Positions 8,029 to 15,402 of a DNA stretch of 32,134 bases are shown piece after piece. The translations under genes and the position numbers were made by a program. Origin of the DNA: B33-G16 sp964611035 (GTDB lineage: Bacteria > Desulfobacterota > DSM-4660 > Desulfatiglandales > B25-G16). The stretch is from the NCBI GenBank assembly GCA_964611035.1, contig CAZSWT010000041.1:1-32134 (forward strand), read 5' to 3'. The notes under the pieces are model-generated. The model had not been told where the DNA came from. It saw only the letters and a program-made list of their open reading frames with translations, and ran no database searches. How positions within the stretch are numbered: the stretch's first letter is position 1; each line of letters begins with the position of its first letter.

Positions 8029-8211
8029 ATGCCTGTACCTAAGAAGAAAACATCAAAATCAAGAAGGGATATGAGGAGATCTCATCATCACCTAAAAGTG
8101 GCCAACATTTCATTTTGCCCTCAATGTCACGAACCAGTCCTACCACATCATGTATGCATGAATTGTGGTACCTATAAGGGTGAGACAGTAATTAAAAAGG
8201 AAGAGGGTTAA
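8029..8211 (+). CDS. rpmF: 50S ribosomal protein L32
   Basis: A 60-residue basic protein beginning MPVPKKKTSKSRRDMRRSHH, the classic L32 start, with a zinc-binding set CPQCHEPVLPHHVCMNCG. The CxxC...CxxC form (rather than a Cys-free paralogue) suggests the zinc-dependent type. AAGGAA precedes the ATG at a suitable distance. Its stop at 8209-8211 lies 1 nt before the proposed plsX start, so translation of the two is probably coupled. Confidence 0.95.
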   Translation: MPVPKKKTSKSRRDMRRSHHHLKVANISFCPQCHEPVLPHHVCMNCGTYKGETVIKKEEG

Positions 8212-8212
8212 T

Positions 8213-9223
8213 CTGAATATAGCAATAGATGCCATGGGAGGAGACCACGCCCCCGGAGTGAATGTTCAAGGTGCCCTTTGGGCACAGTCTGAATTGGGGG
8301 TGAATCTTACCTTAGTGGGGGATGAAAGCCTCATCCGGAAAGAGTTAGGTAAAAATGGAAAGTTAAATAACCGCATCCAGATTCATCACTGTTCCCAGAT
8401 GGTGGCTATGGATGAATTACCTCTCAAGGTGCTACGACACAGGAAAGATGTCTCTATTATGGTGGCCTTTGACCTTGCACGGAGAGGCGATGTTGATGCT
8501 GTCGTAAGTGCCGGAAATTCTGGAGCAACTGTAGGTGCTGCTGTTCTTACTCTTGGAAGGTTAAAAGGCGTGGAAAGGCCGGCTTTGGCTGGTATTTTTC
8601 CTGGGGCAAAGGGAAATGTCGTCTTGATTGATGTTGGCGCTAATGTTGATACCAAACCCAGGCAGCTCTTTGAATTTGGAATTATGGGTGATATTTTTAG
8701 CCGCTCATTGCTTAACATCGACAATCCAAAGGTCGGCATTTTGAATATCGGGGAAGAGGGAAGCAAGGGAAATGAGCAGGTCAGAATTGCACACGAGTTG
8801 TTTAAAAAGGGCCCATTTAATTTTGTTGGGAATGTTGAAGGGAGGGATATTTTTTCTGGAGATGTACAGGTAATTGTTAGCGATGGATTTGTAGGTAATG
8901 TAGCACTTAAATTAAGTGAAGGAATGGCCGAGACCATAGGTGTAATGTTTGAAAGAGAAATGTCCAAGAGCTTGATCTCCAGGCTTGGGTTCTGGCTTAG
9001 TGGAAGAGCATTTGAACATTTTAAAAGGAATCTCGATTATGCAGAACATGGGGGAGCCCTTCTTTTAGGGGTAAAAGGTGTTGGAATTATATGCCACGGT
9101 GATTCAAGCCCTAAGGCTATAAAGAATGCGATTCGAATAGCTATTGATTTTGTTAATAATCATGTCAAAGAGCGGCTGGAGGAAGGATTGGCTGCATTTC
9201 ACACCAAAGGAAATGAAAGGTAA
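8213..9223 (+). CDS. plsX: Phosphate acyltransferase PlsX, probable CTG start
   Basis: PlsX converts acyl-ACP to acyl-phosphate for phosphatidic acid synthesis. The first ATG of the frame (8234) gives MGGDHAPG, but every PlsX I know has a preceding strand of the type M-x-I-A-x-D-A. In this frame the seven upstream codons read L-N-I-A-I-D-A with a CTG at 8213-8215, and an AGGAAGAGGG purine tract lies just before it; no ATG, GTG or TTG occurs between that point and the upstream in-frame stop. I therefore set a CTG start giving 336 residues, the normal size. Other motifs: VSAGNSGATVGAA, ALAGIFPG, DVGANVDTKP, NIGEEGSKGN, GNVEGRDIFSGD and VSDGFVGNVALK. It sits between rpmF and fabG. Confidence 0.92.
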   Translation: MNIAIDAMGGDHAPGVNVQGALWAQSELGVNLTLVGDESLIRKELGKNGKLNNRIQIHHCSQMVAMDELPLKVLRHRKDVSIMVAFDLARRGDVDAVVSAGNSGATVGAAVLTLGRLKGVERPALAGIFPGAKGNVVLIDVGANVDTKPRQLFEFGIMGDIFSRSLLNIDNPKVGILNIGEEGSKGNEQVRIAHELFKKGPFNFVGNVEGRDIFSGDVQVIVSDGFVGNVALKLSEGMAETIGVMFEREMSKSLISRLGFWLSGRAFEHFKRNLDYAEHGGALLLGVKGVGIICHGDSSPKAIKNAIRIAIDFVNNHVKERLEEGLAAFHTKGNER

Positions 9224-9230
9224 GACGTAA

Positions 9231-9977
9231 GTGTCTGCATCAAAAAGGACAATAGTTATCACCGGAGGATCTAAGGGAATTGGCCGGGCAATATGTCTTC
9301 GATTTGCTCGAGAGGGTGCAAGAATTATATTTGTGCATTATGACCCTGATGACCTTGCAGAAAAAAAGACATTGGAACTCCTTGATAAAATGAATATTGA
9401 GGCAAGGTCAGAGAAACTCGACGTTTCTTCCTTTAGAGATGTTGAGGGATTTTTTCAGAGGGTGGTCAAAGATTTTCAGAGGGTGGATGTGTTGGTTAAC
9501 AATGCCGGGATAACAAGAGATGCATTTTTAATGAGGATGTCTGAGGAGCAATGGGATCAGACACTTCAGGTTAACCTGAAAAGCGTTTTTAATTGCACCA
9601 AAGCTGTAATGAGGTCAATGATAAAACAGAGAAGTGGAAGAATTATAAATATTTCCTCTGTTGTTGGTCAAATTGGAAACATCGGTCAGTCTAACTATGG
9701 AGCCTCGAAAGCAGGCATAATGGGTTTCACTAAGACTGTTGCAAGGGAGTTGGCTAGCAGAGGTATTACCGTTAATGCAGTAGCACCAGGTTTTATTAAT
9801 ACTGAGATGACACAAAAGCTTCCTGATAAGGCAAAGGAAGCCTTTCTGTCCCAGATTCCTATGGGTAGGGTTGGGGAGCCTGATGAGGTGGCCGACACTG
9901 TTTATTGGTTGGCTTCTGATGGCGCAACATATATTACAGGGCAAGTTATTCATGTAAGCGGTGGTCTTTATATGTAA
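9231..9977 (+). CDS. fabG: 3-oxoacyl-ACP reductase FabG
   Basis: A 248-residue short-chain dehydrogenase that reduces 3-oxoacyl-ACP with NADPH in fatty-acid elongation. The cofactor loop TGGSKGIG is at 11-18, NNAG at 90-93, and the catalytic set is S143, Y156 and K160 (YGASK). N-terminal strand, PGFINTEM and the C-terminal GQVIHVSGGLYM are FabG-like. The start is GTG at 9231, 7 nt after plsX, with AAAGGTAA upstream. fabH and fabD, often placed between plsX and fabG, are absent from this locus. Confidence 0.94.
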   Translation: MSASKRTIVITGGSKGIGRAICLRFAREGARIIFVHYDPDDLAEKKTLELLDKMNIEARSEKLDVSSFRDVEGFFQRVVKDFQRVDVLVNNAGITRDAFLMRMSEEQWDQTLQVNLKSVFNCTKAVMRSMIKQRSGRIINISSVVGQIGNIGQSNYGASKAGIMGFTKTVARELASRGITVNAVAPGFINTEMTQKLPDKAKEAFLSQIPMGRVGEPDEVADTVYWLASDGATYITGQVIHVSGGLYM

Positions 9978-10009
9978 GGTTATTTAACAAATAATTTATG
10001 GAGGTACAC

Positions 10010-10243
10010 ATGTCAGTTGCGGAAAAAATAACAAAGATTATTTGCGAACAGTTGGAAGTTGATGAGAAAGATGTAATACCAGAGGCATCATTTGTGGATG
10101 ATTTAGGAGCAGACTCACTCGATCAAGTAGAATTGATTATGGCCATGGAAGAGGATTTTGGTGTCTCTATTTCTGACGAGGAGGCTGAAAAGATCACTAC
10201 TGTTCGGGACGCTATCGAATACATTGAAAAAAATACCGGATAA
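10010..10243 (+). CDS. acpP: Acyl carrier protein
   Basis: A 77-residue acidic protein, MSVAEKITKIICEQLEVDEK onward, with the phosphopantetheine attachment serine S36 in LGADSLDQVELIM. An upstream in-frame ATG at 9998 would add MEVH, but that stretch contains the GGAGGT ribosome-binding site for the ATG at 10010, so the shorter form is preferred. It carries growing acyl chains for FabG, FabF and PlsX, whose genes surround it. Confidence 0.96.
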   Translation: MSVAEKITKIICEQLEVDEKDVIPEASFVDDLGADSLDQVELIMAMEEDFGVSISDEEAEKITTVRDAIEYIEKNTG

Positions 10244-10353
10244 ACGTATCTGCCCAAAGTACAAGCAGGTTTACCCGCCTCAGGGTTAAGATCTACTGGA
10301 TTTTGAGCAATTACGGATAAACTTTTATTTAAATGGTTGAGGAGAATACCAGG

Positions 10354-11595
10354 ATGACCAAAAGAGTTGTCATTACAGGGATGGGAATGGTTACGCCTCT
10401 TGGTATTGGTGTGGAAGAAAATTGGGAGGCCGTCTCAAAAGGCAAATCTGGTATAGGGCCTATTACCAAATTTGATGCATCTTCATTTACTTCCCAGATT
10501 GCTGGTGAGGTAAAGGATTTTAGGTCTGAGGACTTTCTCACATCAAAAGATGCCAGGCACCTCGATATCTTCATTCACTATGCTATGGCCTCAGCTCGAA
10601 TGGCTATTGAAGATTCAAAGCTCAAGATAACACAACAAAACAGTCACAGGATAGGGTGCGTGACCGGGTCTGGTATTGGTGGATTGAGAAACATTGAATT
10701 TTATCACAAGATTCTTTTAGAAAAAGGGCCACGGAGGGTAAGCCCTTTTTTTATTCCTGGTATAATTGCCAACATGTCCCCGGGTAAGATATCTATGGAA
10801 TTTGGAGCCAGGGGTCCAAACACTGCAATAGTAACCGCATGTGCTGCGAGTTCCCATGCCATTGGTGAGTCTTTTAAGATAATCCAGCGGGGAGCGGCTG
10901 ATGCGATGATAACTGGAGGAACAGAAGCCTGTATAACCCCATTGGCCTTAGCGGGTTTTACCTCAATGAAGTCTCTTTCAACAAGAAATGATGAGCCAGA
11001 GAAGGCATCAAGGCCTTTTGATAAAGAAAGGGATGGCTTTATAATCTCAGAGGGTGGAGGCATTATTATTTTAGAGGAATTAACCCATGCACTTGATAGA
11101 GCTGCAGATATCTATGCTGAAATAGCCGGTTATGGTATGTCCTCAGATGCCTATCATTTAACTGCTCCCGACCCTGGAGGAATAGGGGCAGGCCTGTGCA
11201 TACAGGCTGCACTGAGGGATGCAGGAATAGATCCTACTGACATTGATTGTATAAGTGCACATGGAACGAGTACAAAATTGAATGATATTTCTGAGACTAA
11301 GGGAATAAAATCCGTTTTCGGGGATTATGCATTCAAGGTTCCGGTAACTTCCACTAAATCGATGACAGGGCATATCTTAGGTGGTGCTGGTGCGGCAGAG
11401 GCAATATATTCCATATTGACAATAAAAAATAGCCTCATCCCTCCAACTATCAACTATGAATTTAAAGACCCTGAATGCGATCTTGACTACGTTCCAAACA
11501 AGGCCAGAAATATGAGGGTGAGAACTGTACTCTCTAATTCTTTTGGTTTTGGCGGTACAAATAGCTCACTAATCTTCAAAGAATATAAACCCTAA
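10354..11595 (+). CDS. fabF: 3-oxoacyl-ACP synthase II (FabF)
   Basis: Condensing enzyme of fatty-acid elongation, 413 residues from the ATG at 10354. Counting from this start puts the catalytic Cys at 163 (TACAASSHA), His at 303 (SAHGTSTKLND), Lys at 335 and His at 340 (TKSMTGHILGGAGAAE), which coincides with the numbering of the E. coli enzyme and supports the start. A longer frame from ATG 10333 adds seven residues and would bury the GAGGAG ribosome-binding site lying 9 nt before 10354. The C-terminal SNSFGFGGTNSSL loop is intact. It follows acpP by 110 nt. Confidence 0.95.
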   Translation: MTKRVVITGMGMVTPLGIGVEENWEAVSKGKSGIGPITKFDASSFTSQIAGEVKDFRSEDFLTSKDARHLDIFIHYAMASARMAIEDSKLKITQQNSHRIGCVTGSGIGGLRNIEFYHKILLEKGPRRVSPFFIPGIIANMSPGKISMEFGARGPNTAIVTACAASSHAIGESFKIIQRGAADAMITGGTEACITPLALAGFTSMKSLSTRNDEPEKASRPFDKERDGFIISEGGGIIILEELTHALDRAADIYAEIAGYGMSSDAYHLTAPDPGGIGAGLCIQAALRDAGIDPTDIDCISAHGTSTKLNDISETKGIKSVFGDYAFKVPVTSTKSMTGHILGGAGAAEAIYSILTIKNSLIPPTINYEFKDPECDLDYVPNKARNMRVRTVLSNSFGFGGTNSSLIFKEYKP

Positions 11596-11599
11596 TTAA

Positions 11600-11716
11600 A
11601 AAAATGGCAAATCAAATTCAAATGACTAAATGTCAAAACCTCCATTCTTACTTTATTTTCGATTTTGAGCTTTGACATTGATTTGACATTTGAGCTTTGA
11701 AATTTGAAATTCGAAT
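11600..11716. repeat. Short-word repeat spacer before rpiB
   Basis: The gap between fabF and rpiB consists of near-repeats such as CAAATCAAATTCAAATGACT, TTTGACATTGATTTGACATT, TGAGCTTTGA (twice) and TTTGAAATTTGAAATTCGAA. It runs up to the rpiB start codon and leaves no recognisable ribosome-binding site. Confidence 0.6.
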
Positions 11717-12145
11717 ATGAATATAATTATCGGATCAGATCACGCTGGATTTGATTTAAAAGAACAAATAAGAAAATTTTTATCTGGAAAAGGGTATAAT
11801 ATCAAAGATGTAGGCACATTCAGTCATGAATCAGTTGACTACCCACTCATCGCTAAAGAGGTAGCCCAAAACATTGCCGAAAAAAAGTTTAGCAGAGGGA
11901 TATTACTCTGTGGATCAGGAATTGGGATGTCCATAACTGCCAACCGGTTCAAAAATGTCCGTGCTGCCCTTTGTCACAATCTTTATACAGTCGAGCTTAG
12001 CAGGAAACACAATGATGCTAATATACTTGTCCTTGGGGGTAGGATCCTCGGCTCTGGTCTGGCTTTAGAGATGGTAGATATTTTTTTACATACTGATTTT
12101 GAGGGGGGCCGACATCAAAGTCGCCTGGAGGAGATTGATACGTGA
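11717..12145 (+). CDS. rpiB: Ribose-5-phosphate isomerase B
   Basis: A 142-residue RpiB/LacAB-family isomerase interconverting ribose 5-phosphate and ribulose 5-phosphate. Visible are the N-terminal IGSDHAGFDLK (D8, H9), the active-site cysteine C65 in LLCGSGIGM, NR followed by RAALCHNLYTVELSRKHNDANIL, and the C-terminal FEGGRHQSRLEEI. It provides ribulose 5-phosphate, the substrate of the RibB half of the ribBA gene further along this run. glyA, which often follows rpiB in related bacteria, is not here. There is no clear ribosome-binding site because the preceding spacer is repeat DNA. Confidence 0.95.
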   Translation: MNIIIGSDHAGFDLKEQIRKFLSGKGYNIKDVGTFSHESVDYPLIAKEVAQNIAEKKFSRGILLCGSGIGMSITANRFKNVRAALCHNLYTVELSRKHNDANILVLGGRILGSGLALEMVDIFLHTDFEGGRHQSRLEEIDT

Positions 12146-12302
12146 GGTTCGAAACCTGAAACTTGTTACTCCTTATTTTGGCACTTCGGCTTTCTATTTA
12201 AATTGGATTTCTTGTGTTTATTGAGCATGTAGGGTTCAAATTCTGTCAACGCAATAAACCCGCCACAAAAAACTCAACAAACCCAAAAGATTTGGGGGAT
12301 AA

Positions 12303-12749
12303 GTGCCAAGACCTTCCTGGCCAGAATATTTTATGTCCATTGCAAAACTCGTAGCTACCCGATCAACATGCCTAAGAAGGAATGTTGGCGCAGTGCTGGT
12401 CAGAGATAAGAAAATTTTGGCTACAGGCTATAATGGAGCGCCAACTGGCATAAGACACTGCGAGGAGACTGGCTGCCTGAGAGAGAAGCTAAATGTAAAG
12501 TCTGGGGAGAGGCATGAGCTCTGCAGAGGTCTTCATGCTGAGCAGAATGTAATTATACAGTCAGCCTATTATGGAGTTGCTACTAAAGGAACAACCCTAT
12601 ATTCTACTCACAAACCATGTATTATTTGTTCAAAAATGCTTATTAATGCAGGGGTAGAAAAAATTTTTTTTGCAGAGGGTTACCCTGATACTCTGGCAGA
12701 TGAGATGCTGGCCGAGGCAAATATAGAATTAGAGAGGTTATCGATATGA
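12303..12749 (+). CDS. dCMP deaminase (ComEB-type cytidine/deoxycytidylate deaminase)
   Basis: A 148-residue zinc deaminase. The zinc and catalytic residues are H78-A-E80 (GLHAEQNVI) and P105-C106-x-x-C109 (KPCIICSKML); the N-terminal WPEYFMSIAKLVATRSTCLRRNVGAVLV and NGAPTG are typical of deoxycytidylate deaminases, which produce dUMP for thymidylate synthesis. A further cysteine set (C53, C58, C74) resembles the second zinc site seen in some members. The start is GTG at 12303 with GGGGGAT just before it. Its last codons overlap the ATG of nrdR by 4 nt, so the two are translationally coupled. Confidence 0.9.
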   Translation: MPRPSWPEYFMSIAKLVATRSTCLRRNVGAVLVRDKKILATGYNGAPTGIRHCEETGCLREKLNVKSGERHELCRGLHAEQNVIIQSAYYGVATKGTTLYSTHKPCIICSKMLINAGVEKIFFAEGYPDTLADEMLAEANIELERLSI

Positions 12750-13216
12750 AATGCCCATTTTGTGCAGAAATTAACAATAAGGTCATTGACTCCAGGCTTG
12801 GTAAAGACGGTAGGACGATAAGAAGAAGAAGGGAATGCCTTAATTGCAACAAGCGCTTTACCACCTATGAAAAGGTTGAGGCTGTTTTGCCTATGGTGGT
12901 AAAAAAGGATGGAAGAAGAGAGCCTTTCAATAATGAAAAGATCAGGGCGGGCATCCAAATGGCCTGCCAGAAGAGACCAATAAGCATCAATAAGATTGAT
13001 GATTTTGTTGATTCTCTGGCCCAGCTATTTCAGGAAAGTGGCAATAGGGAAATAAACAGTTCTGAGATAGGCGAGAGGGTGATTGAAAGGCTTAAAAGTT
13101 GGGACGATGTTGCATATGTAAGGTTTTCATCTGTTTATCGGCAATTTAAGGATATAAATGAATTTATGACTGAATTAAAAGACTTGCTTGATGAAAGAAG
13201 CGGAGAGGATAAATAG
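12746..13216 (+). CDS. nrdR: Transcriptional repressor NrdR
   Basis: A 156-residue NrdR. An N-terminal zinc ribbon (C3, C6, C31, C34) binds DNA, with VIDSRLGKDGRTIRRRREC between the pairs, and an ATP-cone follows (about 49-139: VVKKDGRREPFNNEKIRAG). NrdR senses ATP/dATP and represses ribonucleotide-reductase genes. Coupling by an ATGA overlap to the dCMP deaminase links it to deoxynucleotide supply. I saw no NrdR box inside the window. Confidence 0.95.
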   Translation: MKCPFCAEINNKVIDSRLGKDGRTIRRRRECLNCNKRFTTYEKVEAVLPMVVKKDGRREPFNNEKIRAGIQMACQKRPISINKIDDFVDSLAQLFQESGNREINSSEIGERVIERLKSWDDVAYVRFSSVYRQFKDINEFMTELKDLLDERSGEDK

Positions 13217-13540
13217 CTAATGATTGTAAAAATTTTGCCTCAAACCCAGGAGGCACCATAGAGCAATTGTAGTACTTGTGGCATGCAATCCATAGAAATT
13301 AGCCATTTCATGCCAGGCCTGCCCGCCATCTGGCAGGCGGGTCTGTGACTGGGTTTAGAATTTAGGATTTCGAATTTCATAGCCCCAATAGAATAAAATT
13401 AGGATTTGATTTCATTGCAAAAACTTGATGTAAATATTAAATTCTTGAGACATGAAGACCCCCTTTGTTTATCGAGTTAATAAGGCTTTAACCCAAGAAA
13501 CTCAATAAACACAACAAACCCTAGAAACACAATAAATCAA
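13217..13540. other. Spacer nrdR-ribD with hairpin and short repeats; no FMN riboswitch
   Basis: Contents: a TGCCTC/GAGGCA dyad near 13235-13256; a GC-rich palindrome at 13311-13341 in which GCCTGCC (13317-13323) pairs with GGCAGGC (13332-13338) and TGCCAG with CTGGCA; near-repeats GAATTTAGGATTTCGAATTTC; and the words GTTTATCGAG, ACTCAATAAACACAACAAAC and ACACAATAAATC leading into ribD. I searched by eye for the conserved RFN blocks (GGGCAGGGTG, CCGGTAAAGC, AGTCTGGATG) and found none. Confidence 0.6.
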
Positions 13541-14641
13541 ATGGATATTGATGAAGGATTCATGAAACAGACGCTCAGGCTGGCAAAAAAGGGCCTGGGC
13601 TCCACATCTCCAAATCCCTTAGTAGGGGCGCTTGTTGTTAAAGATAGAAAGATTATTGGCTCTGGATATCATAAAAAGGCAGGGGCCCCACATGCTGAAA
13701 TAGAGGCTCTATCAAAGGCTGGTAAAAGAGCAAAGGGAGCCACCCTCTATGTTAACCTGGAGCCCTGTAACCATTATGGTAGAACCCCACCATGCACAAA
13801 GGCAATATTGAAAAGCAGCGTTAAGAAAGTTGTTGTTGGCATGGTTGATCCTAATCCACATGTTACTGGAGGTGGGTGTGAATTTCTTTCCTCTCATGGG
13901 GTGAAGGTGAAATGTAATGTGTTAGAGGAGGAATGCAAAAGGTTAAACGAGGTTTATATAAAATACATAACAAAAGACAAACCCTTTGTGATTTTGAAGG
14001 GGGCCCTTACTCTTGATGGGTGGATTGCTACACAAACAGGTAATTCAAAGTGGATCACAGGTGAAAAATCAAGAAAGTTTGTTCATTCATTAAGAAAACG
14101 AGTGGATGCTATTCTGGTTGGGGTAGAAACTGTTATAGTGGATAATCCTTATCTGACACCTTATCTGATAGGAAGATCAACCTCAGATCCTTTTCGGGTA
14201 ATAGTAGATACAAATTTAAGGATTCCTTTACATAGCAGGGTGTTTGATTCACCTAAATCAGGCTTGACCATCATAGCTGTAGGTAGTAATGTAGACAGTG
14301 CAAAGAGAAAAAAGATAGAAGACCTGGGGGCTCGGGTTGTTAACTGCCAGATAAGAAATAGGCGGATTGATCTCTCCGATTTACTGGATGAATTAGCCAA
14401 AATGTCAATGAGTTCTGTTTTAGTAGAGGGCGGGGCAACACTTTTTGGTTCCGTGATAAGGGAGGGGCTTGTTGATAAGTATTATATGTTCCTTGCCCCT
14501 AAACTATTAGGTGGTGATAATGGCGTGCCATTTGCGAGGGGACCGGGATGTGATAGTATAGAGAATTGTGTACTGCTAAAGGATTTAATGGTCAGAAGAT
14601 TTGATGATGATATTATGATTGAGGCATATCCTCAGAAGTAA
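13541..14641 (+). CDS. ribD: Bifunctional riboflavin deaminase/reductase RibD
   Basis: A 366-residue two-domain enzyme. Residues 1-145 are the pyrimidine deaminase with TSPNPLVGALVV, the zinc site H51-A-E53 and C76/C85 (EPCNHYGRTPPC). Residues about 146-366 are the NADPH-dependent reductase (LDGWIATQTGNSKWITG, VEGGATLFGSVI, LAPKLLGGDN). Together they convert the GTP-derived diaminopyrimidine to 5-amino-6-ribitylamino-uracil phosphate. The first Met is kept because MDIDEGFMKQTLRLAKKG fits the usual start; Met8 has GAAGGA before it and is an alternative. First gene of the rib cluster ribD-ribE-ribBA-ribH. Confidence 0.94.
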   Translation: MDIDEGFMKQTLRLAKKGLGSTSPNPLVGALVVKDRKIIGSGYHKKAGAPHAEIEALSKAGKRAKGATLYVNLEPCNHYGRTPPCTKAILKSSVKKVVVGMVDPNPHVTGGGCEFLSSHGVKVKCNVLEEECKRLNEVYIKYITKDKPFVILKGALTLDGWIATQTGNSKWITGEKSRKFVHSLRKRVDAILVGVETVIVDNPYLTPYLIGRSTSDPFRVIVDTNLRIPLHSRVFDSPKSGLTIIAVGSNVDSAKRKKIEDLGARVVNCQIRNRRIDLSDLLDELAKMSMSSVLVEGGATLFGSVIREGLVDKYYMFLAPKLLGGDNGVPFARGPGCDSIENCVLLKDLMVRRFDDDIMIEAYPQK

Positions 14642-14724
14642 TTGCATATTGCGTAATGAGGAATTGTGAATTGGCTATGAAAATTTTAGCTCACTTAAAA
14701 TTTTAGGCACTTTAGGCACTTAAA

Positions 14725-15402
14725 ATGTTTACTGGTATTGTTGAGGGAATTGGAGAGGTAAAAAGCATACGAAGGTTAGGTGCAGAGGCTGTCTGTATCC
14801 TAAGAGTACCTTCTTTTTTTTCTGATTGCCATCCAGGGGAAAGTATTGCGGTTGATGGTGTCTGTTTGACCATCACTGAGATAAAAGGAGAGCTTTTTAC
14901 TCTGGATATTTCAACTGAGACCCTTAGCAGGAGCACGTTGGGAAAATTGAAACAGGGTGAGATGATAAACCTTGAAAGGGCACTTAGATTGTCTGACAGA
15001 TTAGGTGGACATCTTGTGAGCGGTCATGTTGATGGCACAGGGATAATTGAAAAGATTGAAAGGTTTCAAAGATCATGGATTATTCACATATCTCTTGATC
15101 AGTCTTTAAGCAGGTATTTGATAGACAAGGGCTCCATTGCTGTAGATGGAATAAGTTTAACCATCAATAGATGTATGAAGACCTCCTTTGATGTAACAAT
15201 TATACCCCAAACTGTTAATAAGACTACACTTTTTCAAAAAGAGGTCGGCGACAGGGTAAACATAGAGATAGATCTGATTTCCAAGTATATAGAGAAATTC
15301 TTTTTAAATGATAGAACAGACATATCTAAAGAAAAACCATCAAGGATCGATAAGGATATGTTGATCAGATATGGTTTTGGAGAAAACAATGGGCATTTCT
15401 AA
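14725..15402 (+). CDS. ribE: Riboflavin synthase alpha chain
   Basis: A 225-residue riboflavin synthase that dismutates two 6,7-dimethyl-8-ribityllumazine molecules. Two tandem lumazine-binding domains are visible: 1-97, beginning MFTGIVEGIGEV, with SIAVDGVCLTI; and about 98-195, with GHLVSGHVDGTG, SIAVDGISLTI and the NIEIDLISKYIEK end. A charged tail follows and overlaps the start of ribBA. The start codon is directly preceded by TTTAGGCACTTTAGGCACTT repeats rather than a ribosome-binding site. The riboflavin synthase name is firm; some schemes use ribC for it. Confidence 0.94.
   Translation: MFTGIVEGIGEVKSIRRLGAEAVCILRVPSFFSDCHPGESIAVDGVCLTITEIKGELFTLDISTETLSRSTLGKLKQGEMINLERALRLSDRLGGHLVSGHVDGTGIIEKIERFQRSWIIHISLDQSLSRYLIDKGSIAVDGISLTINRCMKTSFDVTIIPQTVNKTTLFQKEVGDRVNIEIDLISKYIEKFFLNDRTDISKEKPSRIDKDMLIRYGFGENNGHF

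Noticed and set aside
8386..8967. 193-codon minus-strand frame inside plsX
   Set aside because: Antisense shadow rich in Ser, Pro and Leu, with no signals; plsX on the other strand is complete.
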